Below, in pieces: positions 50,809-59,864 of a stretch of 62,476 bases of DNA. The notes below the pieces were generated by a model. The model was not told the DNA's origin. It ran no database searches and saw only the letters and a program-made list of their open reading frames with translations. Each line of letters begins with the position of its first letter. Within the stretch, counting starts at the first letter, position 1. The DNA comes from JBELHR01 sp049606855. GTDB lineage: Bacteria; Bacteroidota; Bacteroidia; Flavobacteriales; Flavobacteriaceae. The stretch covers positions 1-62,476 of the forward strand of contig JBMYVY010000014.1 in the NCBI GenBank assembly GCA_049606855.1, in the 5' to 3' direction. A program made the translations under genes and the position numbers.

Positions 50809-51607
50809 GTAATTGATTTCTTAATTGCTGGGAGATAGTATTATTAAAATGCTTCTTTTTATATTTAGAAACAGCTTGTATCAACACGTTTACATTACTG
50901 ATAAAAACTTCATCGGCTTTTTGTAATTCAAAGGGGTTGAAATCACGCTCTACAAAATTCAATTCTTCATTATTTTCAAGAATTTCTTTGATTTTTTTTC
51001 GAATAATCCCATTCAAAGCGCCTGAGTTCAAAGGAGCCGTAATAATATCATTTCCTTTAACAATGAAAATATTTCCAATATTAGAACTCACCACTTGCTT
51101 ATCATTATTCAGCATTAAACAAGCGTCAAAATGGTTTTCACTTGCAAATATAGAAGCTAAAACATAGGCCTCTTTCTGAGTACTTTTTATGGAATTTAAA
51201 AAACTAGCATTCAACAAAAAATCTTTGTAAACGCCCAATTCATATTTATCCTTTACTGATCCTGAACGAAATTCAGCATTGATGACAAAATCAACTGCAT
51301 TATTCTTTGGTGTATACAAACCACCTTCTTTACGATACATCACTAATCGCAAAAAATTAGCTCCAGGATTTGCCTCCAAAGTTTTATATAGTTCAGCTTC
51401 AAAATACTCTAAGGTAAACTCCATTGAAACCTCCATTCTCAGCATTCGAACGCTTGCCATTAATCTAAAATAATGATCTTCAACAAAACATATCTTAGCC
51501 CCAGTTACCCGAATAGATTCAAAACATCCATCTCCATATAAAAAAGAACGATTATTATATTTTATCCCCTGTTCATCAGACTTAAGAACTCCGTTATAAT
51601 TGATCAT
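50795..51607 (-). CDS. Class IV aminotransferase (ADC lyase / branched-chain aminotransferase-like)
   Basis: 270 aa from the ATG at 51607 (an upstream in-frame stretch to 51658 passes through a terminator). PLP-fold type IV: FLYGDGCFESIRVTG at the N-terminus, the probable PLP lysine in SIKSTQKEAYVLAS, and ISNVNVLIQAVSK at the C-terminus. It may be aminodeoxychorismate lyase (folate) or a D-/branched-chain aminotransferase; the family does not separate easily by eye. A TACTTTTG box (minus, plus coordinates 51626-51633) precedes it. Confidence 0.82.
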   Translation of the reverse strand: MINYNGVLKSDEQGIKYNNRSFLYGDGCFESIRVTGAKICFVEDHYFRLMASVRMLRMEVSMEFTLEYFEAELYKTLEANPGANFLRLVMYRKEGGLYTPKNNAVDFVINAEFRSGSVKDKYELGVYKDFLLNASFLNSIKSTQKEAYVLASIFASENHFDACLMLNNDKQVVSSNIGNIFIVKGNDIITAPLNSGALNGIIRKKIKEILENNEELNFVERDFNPFELQKADEVFISNVNVLIQAVSKYKKKHFNNTISQQLRNQLLSLI

Positions 51608-51635
51608 ATTTGAATTTTTATGCTGCAAAAGTACC

Positions 51636-51664
51636 AAAAAAAAACCTTGAAAAATCAAGGTTTT
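51636..51664 (-). terminator. Terminator downstream of the START-like gene
   Basis: Stem AAAACCTTGA (51641-51650) / TCAAGGTTTT (51655-51664), loop AAAA. On the minus strand it is followed by a run of T. Confidence 0.8.
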
Positions 51665-51669
51665 ATATT

Positions 51670-52044
51670 TTATGCTCCAATAACATGTTTGAGTTCGCCA
51701 ATAGCATTTTCCCAGTACATCCTTACCTCCTCTTCATCTCCATCATCATAGAAATCTGTGATAATTAAGGAAACATCGTTGGTCAATTCATCTACCTCAA
51801 TTCTAAACTCAAAATAGGAATCTGGATCTTCATCTGCACTCCATTTCAATTTTAATCGTTGATCATTAGTTTTAGCCAAAATTTTTGCCTCCTCTTCCGA
51901 TCCATCCCAAATAAATTTATAAACCTTTCCTCTAGAATTCACATTATCTGCGAACCATTCAGACATATTGGATGGTGCTGTGAAATATTGGTATAATAAA
52001 GAGGGAGAAGCGTGAATTGGAAATTCAAATTCAATTTTTTTCAT
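51670..52044 (-). CDS. START-like/SRPBCC-fold protein
   Basis: 124 aa beginning MKKIEFEFPIHASPSLLYQY, with FTAPSNMSEWFADNVNSRG, characteristic of the AHSA1/SRPBCC helix-grip fold (START-like domain protein of Bacteroidota). It is acidic, without a signal peptide. The ligand is unknown. Monocistronic with its own terminator; divergent from tRNA-Met. Confidence 0.85.
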   Translation of the reverse strand: MKKIEFEFPIHASPSLLYQYFTAPSNMSEWFADNVNSRGKVYKFIWDGSEEEAKILAKTNDQRLKLKWSADEDPDSYFEFRIEVDELTNDVSLIITDFYDDGDEEEVRMYWENAIGELKHVIGA

Positions 52045-52145
52045 ATTCTAATGCGTCGATTATTACGCATCACAATATAGAATATTTTTTTTGAAAACCT
52101 CAACATAATCATTCAACGAAAAATTTATTTTTTTTTATAGAATTC

Positions 52146-52175
52146 TTGGTCAAGATTAAAAATGTTTTATCTTTG
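52146..52175 (+). promoter_or_regulatory. Promoter TTG-N19-TATCTTTG of tRNA-Met
   Basis: TTG at 52146-52148 and TATCTTTG at 52168-52175 with exactly 19 bp between, 15 nt upstream of the mature tRNA 5' end. It is a perfect consensus match, as expected for a stable RNA gene. Confidence 0.75.
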
Positions 52176-52190
52176 CACCCGCAATATCAA

Positions 52191-52264
52191 GGCGAGGTAG
52201 CTCAGTTGGTTAGAGCGTCGGATTCATAACCCGGAGGTCTGCGGTTCAATTCCGCATCTCGCTA
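52191..52264 (+). tRNA. tRNA-Met (anticodon CAT, elongator type)
   Basis: 74-nt cloverleaf: acceptor GGCGAGG / TCTCGCT with G1·U72 and G7·U66 wobbles, D-arm AGCTCAGTTGGTTAGAGC, anticodon loop TTCATAA, T-arm TGCGG-TTCAATT-CCGCA, discriminator A. CCA is not encoded. G1·U72 is not the C1/A72 mismatch of initiator tRNA. A lysidine-modified tRNA-Ile cannot be excluded by anticodon alone, but the body matches elongator Met. Confidence 0.9.
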
Positions 52265-52265
52265 C

Positions 52266-52297
52266 AAAGGACTCTTTAAAAGAGTCCTTTTTTTTAT
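52266..52297 (+). terminator. Terminator of tRNA-Met
   Basis: AAAGGACTCTTT / AAAGAGTCCTTT hairpin immediately after the tRNA, followed by a long T tract. Confidence 0.85.
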
Positions 52298-52324
52298 TTA
52301 TTTTTGTTATAAATTTTCTTTGTT

Positions 52325-53221
52325 TTGAACCCTTTTAAGTCATTAATACTTTTGTTAATCCCTGCGATTGTTACTATTTCATGTAACGACGATCAGAATA
52401 TGAAAGACGAACTAGTTGTTGATAATTCTCTCAGCTTATGTTTACCTGAAATTGGGAGTGATAATACTTTTGAGATAGCTACTTGGAACATTGAGAATTT
52501 TCCAATGAAAACTAGTACTCCTGCTCTTGCGTTGGGAACAATCATAGAGAGTGAATATGATATTTGGGCACTTCAAGAAATCGCAAGGCCTGCATATTTA
52601 GAGAATATTAGCAGCATAGATAATCGTTTTGAGTTTATCGTTGACCAAACTTATGCTTTGGGAGTCAATGAGGACTACCACTTGAGTTATATTTACAACA
52701 GTACACAATTGGAATTACAAAGAGCTGAAGTCTTAAATTCAGAAGACTTTGAATCGTATTACTTTCCTCGAAAACCTTTCTTAGCAAAATTCCGAAAAGG
52801 GAATAATTACTTTTACATTATCAATATACATTTGAAATGTTGTGGTGGTGAAGAAAATAGATTTAGAAGGCAGCAAGCTGGTATTATTTTAGACAACTAT
52901 ATCAAAAGCAAACTTCAAGACTATCCAACTATCATAGTTGGAGATTTCAATACTGTGATCGACCCTTATGAAGATTCCGATATGCAAGTCTTCTTGGATC
53001 AAAATGCCAATTATCAATTTTCAGATATAGAAATTGCTAAAAATCCTGATGCAAACTGGTCTTATCCCTCCTGGCCAAGTCAAATAGATCATGTTTTATT
53101 GAAAAAACCTTTGTTTGAGGATATGAATCAAACTATGACCATTACTCTCGATGATTGCTCAAGTTCATATTACAATGTGGTCAGTGATCACCGTCCTGTG
53201 TTGACTATTTTAAACTTTTAA
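52325..53221 (+). CDS. Endonuclease/exonuclease/phosphatase (EEP) family lipoprotein
   Basis: 298 aa. Signal peptide with lipobox TISC (cysteine near residue 20) and acidic NDD after it. EEP fold motifs in order: IATWNIENFP, IWALQEIARP, INIHLKCC, IIVGDFNTVIDP, and VVSDHRPVL. It is probably a surface- or periplasm-attached metal-dependent phosphoesterase or nuclease. The start is TTG (52325); the next methionine lies after the lipobox, so TTG is needed for the signal peptide. Confidence 0.87.
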   Translation: MNPFKSLILLLIPAIVTISCNDDQNMKDELVVDNSLSLCLPEIGSDNTFEIATWNIENFPMKTSTPALALGTIIESEYDIWALQEIARPAYLENISSIDNRFEFIVDQTYALGVNEDYHLSYIYNSTQLELQRAEVLNSEDFESYYFPRKPFLAKFRKGNNYFYIINIHLKCCGGEENRFRRQQAGIILDNYIKSKLQDYPTIIVGDFNTVIDPYEDSDMQVFLDQNANYQFSDIEIAKNPDANWSYPSWPSQIDHVLLKKPLFEDMNQTMTITLDDCSSSYYNVVSDHRPVLTILNF

Positions 53222-53255
53222 GCAAAGCTTTTGGTTCTTTTTGTACATTGCATTT

Positions 53256-54380
53256 ATGCAGCCCTATAAAATTCAGGAGGTCCAGACCAAAAGAGACTTA
53301 AAGAAATTTGTTGACCTACCATGGCAACTCCACAAAACTGATCCTAAATGGGTCCCTCCCATTTACATGGATGAGTTTGATTATTTTAACTCCAAAAAAA
53401 ACCCACAATGGAATGACTTCGATAATATACTGCTATTGTGTTATGATAGCCGAAAGACAATATGCGGAAGGATCATGGGCTTAATTGCTAAAAATGAACC
53501 AGAAGTGCTTCGTTTTTCTTTATTAGAGTGCAAAAATGAGGATGAATTCATTGCTAATTCTCTCATTGACGCTCTCATGACTTGGGGAAAAGGTAGAGGT
53601 CTAAAGGAAATAATAGGGCCCCTAGCGCTTTCTGACAAAGATCCTCAGGGGTATATTATCCAAGGATTCGAACACACTCCTGTTATCGCAACAAATTACA
53701 ATACCCCCGACCGGATAGCGTTATTATATTCATTGGGCTTTGAGAAGAAAATTGATCTGTTTGTATATCGCTTAAATGTCCAGAACAAACTACCCGAACT
53801 ATACCATCAAATTATTCAAAGGGTTCATCGAAATAACAGTGAATTGAGGCTATTGAAATTAAAATCTCGATGGCAACTAAAAAAATGGATAGTCCCTGTA
53901 TTCAAACTGGTAAATTTGACCTTTACCGAAATCTATGCATTCAGTCCTCTTTCAGAAAAAGAGATGAAGAGTCTCTCCTTTAAATACTTACCAGTTCTCA
54001 ATCCCAAGTTTTTAAAAATTATAGTAAATAATGAAAATGAAGTAATTGCCTTTGTCCTAGCAATGCCAAATATGACAGAAGGATTAAGGCGGTCTAAAGG
54101 AAAAATGCTGCCTTTTGGAATATTCAAAGTTTGGCATTCACAAAGAAAGACAAAGCAATTAGACATGCTCTTGGGAGCCGTACATCCGAAATATCAAAAT
54201 CGAGGCTTAGATGCCGTTTTGGCAAAAGCATTATTTTCAGAGGCTAAAAAAGCAGGCTTTGAATTCATCGATTCTCATCTAGAACTTGAAACCAACACAA
54301 AAATGCATGCCGAAAACGAGAAACTAGGTGGACAAAAGTATAAGACTTATCGTATTTTCAGACGCTCAATCTCTAATTGA
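53256..54380 (+). CDS. GNAT-like acetyltransferase-fold protein, function unknown
   Basis: 374 aa from the ATG at 53256. It starts MQPYKIQEVQTKRDLKKFVD and contains an N-terminal region common to a family of about 375-aa Bacteroidota proteins (FVDLPWQLHKTDPKWVPPIY, GPLALSDKDPQGYIIQGFEH), with a C-terminal GNAT-like core (LGAVHPKYQNRGLDAVLAKA). Acyltransferase activity is plausible but the substrate is not known. Its last 34 bp overlap the convergent PAP2 gene. Confidence 0.75.
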   Translation: MQPYKIQEVQTKRDLKKFVDLPWQLHKTDPKWVPPIYMDEFDYFNSKKNPQWNDFDNILLLCYDSRKTICGRIMGLIAKNEPEVLRFSLLECKNEDEFIANSLIDALMTWGKGRGLKEIIGPLALSDKDPQGYIIQGFEHTPVIATNYNTPDRIALLYSLGFEKKIDLFVYRLNVQNKLPELYHQIIQRVHRNNSELRLLKLKSRWQLKKWIVPVFKLVNLTFTEIYAFSPLSEKEMKSLSFKYLPVLNPKFLKIIVNNENEVIAFVLAMPNMTEGLRRSKGKMLPFGIFKVWHSQRKTKQLDMLLGAVHPKYQNRGLDAVLAKALFSEAKKAGFEFIDSHLELETNTKMHAENEKLGGQKYKTYRIFRRSISN

Positions 54381-55084
54381 GCTGCATCTAGGTCATGCTG
54401 AAACTCTTCATTTTTCAATAAATTTGAAATCAAAGTACTACTTAAACTTTTTGAGGCTACAACATCGTAATACCAATGCACACCACAAACTACTCTAGAG
54501 TTCGCATAGGCTTCTCCTCGCGCCATCAATTCTTGGCCTTGTTCACTGTAAATACTCGAAAATAAGGCCGCCCAAGTAAAACCAATCATGGCATGACCGG
54601 ATGGATAGGAATAACTCCCTTTATGTTCTTTTTCAGGCCAACAGGACTCGATGCCTAAGGTTTCATATGGCCTTAAGCGCTTAAATTCTTTTTTAGCCTG
54701 GCCACTATAACTGATCACATCACCAATAACTCTTTGCATTAAAATATAGGCATGGGGTGTGGTCTCCATGGATAACTGCATGCCACTTATTTCTTCAAAA
54801 CTCTCGAATGATAATTTTGCATCAGCTACAGCCTGTTGTTTTCTCGACTCATCAGATTGATAAAATTTCATCGTCTCGATGGAGTCAATTGAAAACAAGT
54901 CTGACCCCAAACTCGGCGGAGCATTCAAAACCGCAGAGATATTCAGGGTATCAGTCAGATAACCCTTTAAATAGCCAGAAGCAAGGGTGTCTATTTGATG
55001 CTTGTACTCGATTGTCTGAGTTGTATTTTGTTTGCACGAGGCCAATATCAAAAGTGACACTCCTAAAAAAGCTAATTTTTTCAT
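54347..55084 (-). CDS. PAP2-family acid phosphatase lipoprotein
   Basis: 245 aa. Signal peptide with lipobox LASC (cysteine near residue 17). The three PAP2 motifs are complete: KKEFKRLRPYE, SYPSGHAMIGFTW, and SRVVCGVHWYYDV (SRxxxxxHxxxD), giving an active acid-phosphatase/haloperoxidase fold of the class A nonspecific type. It is probably periplasmic or surface-attached, releasing phosphate from lipids or nucleotides. It overlaps rmuC by 4 bp and the GNAT-like gene by 34 bp. Confidence 0.88.
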   Translation of the reverse strand: MKKLAFLGVSLLILASCKQNTTQTIEYKHQIDTLASGYLKGYLTDTLNISAVLNAPPSLGSDLFSIDSIETMKFYQSDESRKQQAVADAKLSFESFEEISGMQLSMETTPHAYILMQRVIGDVISYSGQAKKEFKRLRPYETLGIESCWPEKEHKGSYSYPSGHAMIGFTWAALFSSIYSEQGQELMARGEAYANSRVVCGVHWYYDVVASKSLSSTLISNLLKNEEFQHDLDAAQLEIERLKIR

Positions 55085-56574
55085 TCGATGGATTTAAATT
55101 GATCTGGTAATTCTTTTTTGGTTTTGACCCCAAGTTCTTTAAGTTTAGTAGCCTGTCTTACCAAATTATCTTTACCTGAGTTCAATTGTCCATAAGCATC
55201 GGAATACGATTTTTGAGCCTTAGTTAAATGGTCTCCTATCTTTTCCATGTTATTGACAAAGCCAACAAATTTATCGTAGAGCTTTCCTCCTCTATCTGCA
55301 ATGGCAATCGCATTTTGATTCTGATATTCTCTTTTCCATAAATCGGAGATCAACTTTAAAGAAGTAATTAAATTCGTTGGGTTCATTAATAAAATCCTCT
55401 TAGAATAGGCAAAATTCCATAATTCTGGATCCTGTTTTATTGCTGCGATATATGCAGATTCTGAAGGAACAAACATCAATACAAAGTCTAAGGCTTTGTC
55501 ATAGTCATCATAACCTTTTGCACTTAAACTAATAATATGGTTCTTAATCGCTCTCACATGATCATTTAACGCTTCTTGTTGCGCATCGAAGGTATCTGCC
55601 TCTACAGAGCGAGAAAATGCATTTAAAGACACCTTAGAGTCTATAATCACCTTCCTGTTATCCGGGTAATTTATCACAGCATCCGGACGCATTTTTTTGT
55701 CTTCTGAATCCGATCTTAAAGCCTTTCCTTGGTCATCGGTGAGTTGCACTTCCATTTCGTACTCTTCTCCTTTTCGAAGCCCTGAGTTTTCTAAAATGCG
55801 TTCGAGGATCATTTCTCCCCAGTTCCCCTGAGTTTTAACCTCTCCCTTAAGAGCTTGTGTTAAATTTTTTGCTTCCTCACTGATGGTTTTATTCAAGGTT
55901 TGAAGTTCCTTTACTTTTTGACCCAGAGAAAAACGTTCTTGAGATTCCTTTTCATATACTTCGTTGACCCGCTTTTTAAATGCTTCAATGTCTTTGTTCA
56001 GTGGATCGAGAATGGTTTTTAGATTTTCGTGATTAGTTTGAGTAAACTTTGCCGTTTTTTGATCCAAAATACTAGAAGCCATTTTTTCAAACTCCAACTT
56101 AAACGTTTTTTGCATCTCAGCGATATCTTCTTTCTGACGTTCCAATTTTTTATCTGCAGCCTCAAGATTTGCCTTTAGTACAGATTTGGCATTAAACACC
56201 TCATTAAAATCAATTGTTTTCTGCTCTAATTGTTCCTTTATCTGTTCAAGCTCTTTTTTCAAAGCCAAAACCTGCTCTTGCGAAGTTCTAAATTGAGCAG
56301 TTACTTGAGCAAATTCAATATCGGTACTCCTAATTCGACTCTTAAGGTTTTCTAGTTCTTCATTTGCCTTATCCAAAAGTTCTTTTGAAGAAGTTAGTGC
56401 TTGGTCTAATCCAGCTTTATCGGCAATTAATTCCCGTTCCAAGTTTTTTAAATTCAGGTTTTCTTCTTCTAATTTATCGTAATCCCCATGGTTGTTCTCT
56501 CGATTCTTGGAATAAAGTATTCCAATTACCAAACCGATAATTAATCCAAGCAGAAGATATAATGCAATTTCCAT
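55081..56574 (-). CDS. rmuC: DNA recombination protein RmuC
   Basis: 497 aa. One N-terminal transmembrane helix (MEIALYLLLGLIIGLVIGILY), a long coiled coil (about 25-190), then the RmuC domain: TQGNWGEMILERILENSGLR, DAVINYPDNRKVIIDSKVSL, AYIAAIKQDPELWNFAYSKR. RmuC limits DNA inversions and is related to restriction-type nuclease folds. It overlaps the PAP2 gene by 4 bp. A TACATTTG box (minus, 56594-56601) precedes it. Confidence 0.93.
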   Translation of the reverse strand: MEIALYLLLGLIIGLVIGILYSKNRENNHGDYDKLEEENLNLKNLERELIADKAGLDQALTSSKELLDKANEELENLKSRIRSTDIEFAQVTAQFRTSQEQVLALKKELEQIKEQLEQKTIDFNEVFNAKSVLKANLEAADKKLERQKEDIAEMQKTFKLEFEKMASSILDQKTAKFTQTNHENLKTILDPLNKDIEAFKKRVNEVYEKESQERFSLGQKVKELQTLNKTISEEAKNLTQALKGEVKTQGNWGEMILERILENSGLRKGEEYEMEVQLTDDQGKALRSDSEDKKMRPDAVINYPDNRKVIIDSKVSLNAFSRSVEADTFDAQQEALNDHVRAIKNHIISLSAKGYDDYDKALDFVLMFVPSESAYIAAIKQDPELWNFAYSKRILLMNPTNLITSLKLISDLWKREYQNQNAIAIADRGGKLYDKFVGFVNNMEKIGDHLTKAQKSYSDAYGQLNSGKDNLVRQATKLKELGVKTKKELPDQFKSIE

Positions 56575-56656
56575 AAAGTGACTTTGAATTCATCAAATGT
56601 AAAAAATAATTTAGGCAAATTCGGCAAAATGTATTTATTTGCAGAAAAAGTATTTT

Positions 56657-57553
56657 ATGGATATTCCTGAGATTCCAAACTTGATTCATTACGCAATTCC
56701 AGTTTTTGTAATCACGATTTTGTCTGAGTTGATAATTGCAGTTTATATTCAGCAAAAGAAGTATGATTATAAGGATGCTTTGACCAGTATAAGCATGGGG
56801 ATTGGAAATGTATTAGTTGGTTTATTAGCAAAGGGATTATCCTTTGGCTTTTTAGTCTTGTGCTACCAATTCAGGATTTTTGATATTCCATTTACCTGGT
56901 GGGCATGGATTCTAGTATTCTTTGCTGAAGATTTTACTTACTATTGGTCGCATCGAATCGGACACGAAAGTCGTTTTTTCTGGGCCTCACATGTCGTTCA
57001 TCATTCTTCAAGAAAATACAACCTCTCAACAGCAGTAAGACAAACTTGGACAGGGGCTTTCACGGGATTCTTTTTTACCGGTTGGTTAGCAATACTTGGA
57101 TTTCATCCGATAATGATAGCCACTCAAGGTGCAATTAATTTACTCTATCAATACTGGATTCATACGGAGATGATTAAAAAGTTACCGAAATGGTTTGAAT
57201 TTGTTTTCAATACCCCATCACACCACAGAGTTCATCATGCAACTAACCCTCAATACCTAGATCGCAACCATGCCGGAACTTTAATAATTTGGGACAGAAT
57301 GTTTGGAACATTCGAGCCAGAGGTTGAGAAACCAGTTTATGGTCTTACTGAAAATATTGATACGCATAACCCCTTAAAGGTAGCCTTCCATGAGTGGATT
57401 GCTATTGGAAAGGATTTGATAAACAATGCTAAAAAACCAAAGGACGTTTTGAATTATTTATTCCGTCCACCAGGCTGGAAACACGATGGTACTGGCAAGC
57501 TCTCGAAAGACTTGAGAAGGGAATATGAAACACAAAAAAAACTCGATACCTAG
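56657..57553 (+). CDS. Sterol desaturase/fatty acid hydroxylase superfamily protein
   Basis: 298 aa from the ATG at 56657. Integral membrane di-iron enzyme with the three histidine clusters: WSHRIGHESRFFWASHVVHH, WIHTEMIKKLPKW, and NTPSHHRVHHATNPQYLDRN. Bacterial members act on various lipids including alkylglycerols and carotenoids; the substrate cannot be read from sequence. It ends in a terminator shared with the downstream convergent gene. Confidence 0.85.
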   Translation: MDIPEIPNLIHYAIPVFVITILSELIIAVYIQQKKYDYKDALTSISMGIGNVLVGLLAKGLSFGFLVLCYQFRIFDIPFTWWAWILVFFAEDFTYYWSHRIGHESRFFWASHVVHHSSRKYNLSTAVRQTWTGAFTGFFFTGWLAILGFHPIMIATQGAINLLYQYWIHTEMIKKLPKWFEFVFNTPSHHRVHHATNPQYLDRNHAGTLIIWDRMFGTFEPEVEKPVYGLTENIDTHNPLKVAFHEWIAIGKDLINNAKKPKDVLNYLFRPPGWKHDGTGKLSKDLRREYETQKKLDT

Positions 57554-57569
57554 ATATCGAGTTTTTTTT
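57534..57569. terminator. Bidirectional terminator (sterol desaturase family / envelope protein)
   Basis: Stem AAAACTCGATA / TATCGAGTTTT with longer A/T flanks and loop CCTAGA; the desaturase TAG stop sits in the loop. Confidence 0.82.
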
Positions 57570-57572
57570 GAA

Positions 57573-58679
57573 TTAATTGAAATCAAATCTCATTCCAAGA
57601 GAAATATTTCGTTCATCTCCTTCCTTAAATAAAGGATTCATATCGTATTTCATATACAAACTAGTGGCTTTATATCCTGCATAAGCACTTAACCCATAAA
57701 TAAAGCTATTGACTCCATAATTACCTCTTGATTTCTCTTTAAATTTCAAATCATTTTGGTAGTACTTTATAAACTGCTTGGTTTGTAATCTGAATCCACC
57801 ATAGCCTCCAAGCCCCATTCTGAATGCTTTTCCCTGACGGTATCTCACATAATCTTCTCTAACCTTAGGTTTGGTAAAATCAAATTCTAAGTGAACTGGA
57901 AAAACCAATTCAATATTTCTAAGTCTTGCACTATTTTTTAAATTCACTGGATAAGTCTCTAATGAAGCGCTAGTCCCATCAAATTCAAAATATTGATTAT
58001 TACTCGGCCTCAAATTATTCCACAAAAAACTAAAACCATATTTGATGTAAAGAATAGAAGCCTTTTTTGACATTCTGGTCTTACCACTTCCTCCTAGCTC
58101 GAAGAAAAAAGCGTCCATTTTATAATCAGAATCTGTCAGCGTAGAAAAGTCGTGATCGACAATAACATTATTAAACCCGAATGCAAACACAAACTGAGAG
58201 GATGTCCTTCTTGGATTATCATAGGATTTCTTATAATTTCTATCCGATTTGTAATCATCATCGTCATTATCACTCCATTCCCAGTCCCAATCCCAGTCCC
58301 CTGATTTAACTGTAATGGTATTATTACCTATCTGAAAGGTTTCAACTTCAGAGTCATCCTCCGGCACCTCGCCGTTGGCTCTTGCTTCAACAAGTTCCTT
58401 TAATTTATCCTCTTGGACAGTAATTTTATCTTGAATGTTTTTTGCTCTTTTCTCACTTGCCTCTCGTTTCATGCGCTCGGCTTCCTCAGCTGAAATTTCA
58501 CCCAGTTCCAATTTTTTATTAATTACGGCTACCTCAGATTTCAATAAATCTTTCTCCGATTCAGTAATCTCAGTAATTTGATTTGAAATTTCCTTAACCT
58601 GTTGCTCAAAGGATTTTTCCTGAGCCATCATTCCAGCACTAAATACTAAAACGACTAATAAACTAACTACTTTTCTCAT
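57573..58679 (-). CDS. Outer-membrane beta-barrel-type protein with coiled-coil N-terminus (ECF operon target)
   Basis: 368 aa. Signal peptide MRKVVSLLVVLVFSAGMMAQ. Residues about 22-110 are a charged helical coiled coil (TESEKDLLKSEVAVINKKLE, EAERMKREASEKRAKNIQDK). A low-complexity Trp/Asp tract follows (DWDWDWEWSDNDDDD). The C-terminal 230 residues alternate like an outer-membrane beta barrel and end in a polar-hydrophobic strand with terminal aromatic (GMRFDFN). Function unknown; position in an ECF sigma/anti-sigma operon suggests an envelope-stress or sensing role. Confidence 0.72.
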   Translation of the reverse strand: MRKVVSLLVVLVFSAGMMAQEKSFEQQVKEISNQITEITESEKDLLKSEVAVINKKLELGEISAEEAERMKREASEKRAKNIQDKITVQEDKLKELVEARANGEVPEDDSEVETFQIGNNTITVKSGDWDWDWEWSDNDDDDYKSDRNYKKSYDNPRRTSSQFVFAFGFNNVIVDHDFSTLTDSDYKMDAFFFELGGSGKTRMSKKASILYIKYGFSFLWNNLRPSNNQYFEFDGTSASLETYPVNLKNSARLRNIELVFPVHLEFDFTKPKVREDYVRYRQGKAFRMGLGGYGGFRLQTKQFIKYYQNDLKFKEKSRGNYGVNSFIYGLSAYAGYKATSLYMKYDMNPLFKEGDERNISLGMRFDFN

Positions 58680-58693
58680 TTTGACTATGTTGA

Positions 58694-59320
58694 TTATTTT
58701 TCTTTTCTACTTGCTACTCTGGTTTCAATTTCTTTAAATCCACCTTTAATTTTAGAAAACACAGTTTTTGCAAACTTATTTCCTTTTGATTCCTGATCCA
58801 CTTCTTCTAACAAAAGTTCTGGATTAATTCTCAGCATTCGAACCGGCTCTTCAAAAGTATTATCTGTGACTTGATTGTTTAATTCTAACTCAATTTCATT
58901 GAGTAGGCTCATAGCATTGGCTTGAATGATGGCATCGTCGATTTGAAACTCATTGGAACTCGCTATTATTTCATCCTCGGAAAAAGATGCTATTTCATCC
59001 TTCATCTCAATCTTATTTACATGGTAGAAGCTTGGAGATGCTTCCAAAAGTTCCATTTGATTGTTTTGGATTAAAACCATTTGATTCACTTGTGAAAAAA
59101 CGGGCTGATTTACTACGGGCATTTCTCTGTTTGCATAGAGGCTAACCATCAATAATAATGAAGCCGCTATTGGTATTGAGAGCAACCATAACTTATTGTT
59201 TTTAGGTGCTGTATTCCTCTTGAGCTTTTGCTCGAGCTCAAGCCACAACTCCTCTGGAGGGATGATATGACCACCAGTCAATTCCGATCTATAAAGTTGA
59301 TCCACCGATTGCTTCTCCAT
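58694..59320 (-). CDS. Putative anti-sigma factor (single transmembrane segment)
   Basis: 208 aa with one transmembrane segment (about 44-63, WLLSIPIAASLLLMVSLYAN), a short cytoplasmic N-terminus starting MEKQSVDQLYRSELTGG, and a C-terminal periplasmic half rich in Asn and Glu. Topology and position between an ECF sigma gene and an envelope protein gene suit an anti-sigma factor, though the zinc-type ASD cysteine/histidine motif is absent. It overlaps the sigma gene by 32 bp. Confidence 0.7.
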   Translation of the reverse strand: MEKQSVDQLYRSELTGGHIIPPEELWLELEQKLKRNTAPKNNKLWLLSIPIAASLLLMVSLYANREMPVVNQPVFSQVNQMVLIQNNQMELLEASPSFYHVNKIEMKDEIASFSEDEIIASSNEFQIDDAIIQANAMSLLNEIELELNNQVTDNTFEEPVRMLRINPELLLEEVDQESKGNKFAKTVFSKIKGGFKEIETRVASRKEK

Positions 59321-59864
59321 GGGTTTTGTTTTTGATTAATAATTCTTTTAATTGTTTTTTTGCTCTCAATAATTGAGTCTTAGAAGTACTCAGTGAAATT
59401 CCTAGAATTTCAGCGATTTCCTTGTGTTTGTATTCCTCGATAACATACATATTGAAAACAGATCGATACCCCTCCGATAATTGACTTAATGCATGCATCA
59501 ATTCTCCCTTACTGTAAGCCACCTCTACACTTAAATCCTCTTCATGCTCACTAATTTGTAATTGATCAATAGCAACAGTTACAAATTTCCTTTTTCTAAG
59601 TTTATCTATTGCCTCTCGAACAACTATTCTTCTGATCCAACCTTCAAAACTCCCTCTTAATTCAAACTGATTTAATTGCTGAAACACTTTTAAAAATGCT
59701 GCAAGCAAAACCTCTTGTGCCTCATAGTCATCCCCCATATATCGTTTTGCAACGAATAGCATCTTAGATGCATATCGATCATAAAGTTCCTTTTGGGCTT
59801 TGGGATCGCCTGACTTGCATGACTTTATGAGAGATTTTTCACTATGTAAGTTTCTAATCGTCAA
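59289..59864 (-). CDS. ECF-subfamily RNA polymerase sigma factor
   Basis: 191 aa. Region 2: YASKMLFVAKRYMGDDYEAQ, FLKVFQQLNQFELRGSFEGW, IVVREAIDKLRKRK. Region 4: LSEGYRSVFNMYVIEEYKHK then GISLSTSKTQLLRAKKQLKE. The only plausible start is TTG at 59864; no ATG is available before region 2. It heads a three-gene operon, overlapping the anti-sigma gene by 32 bp. Confidence 0.9.
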   Translation of the reverse strand: MTIRNLHSEKSLIKSCKSGDPKAQKELYDRYASKMLFVAKRYMGDDYEAQEVLLAAFLKVFQQLNQFELRGSFEGWIRRIVVREAIDKLRKRKFVTVAIDQLQISEHEEDLSVEVAYSKGELMHALSQLSEGYRSVFNMYVIEEYKHKEIAEILGISLSTSKTQLLRAKKQLKELLIKNKTHGEAIGGSTL

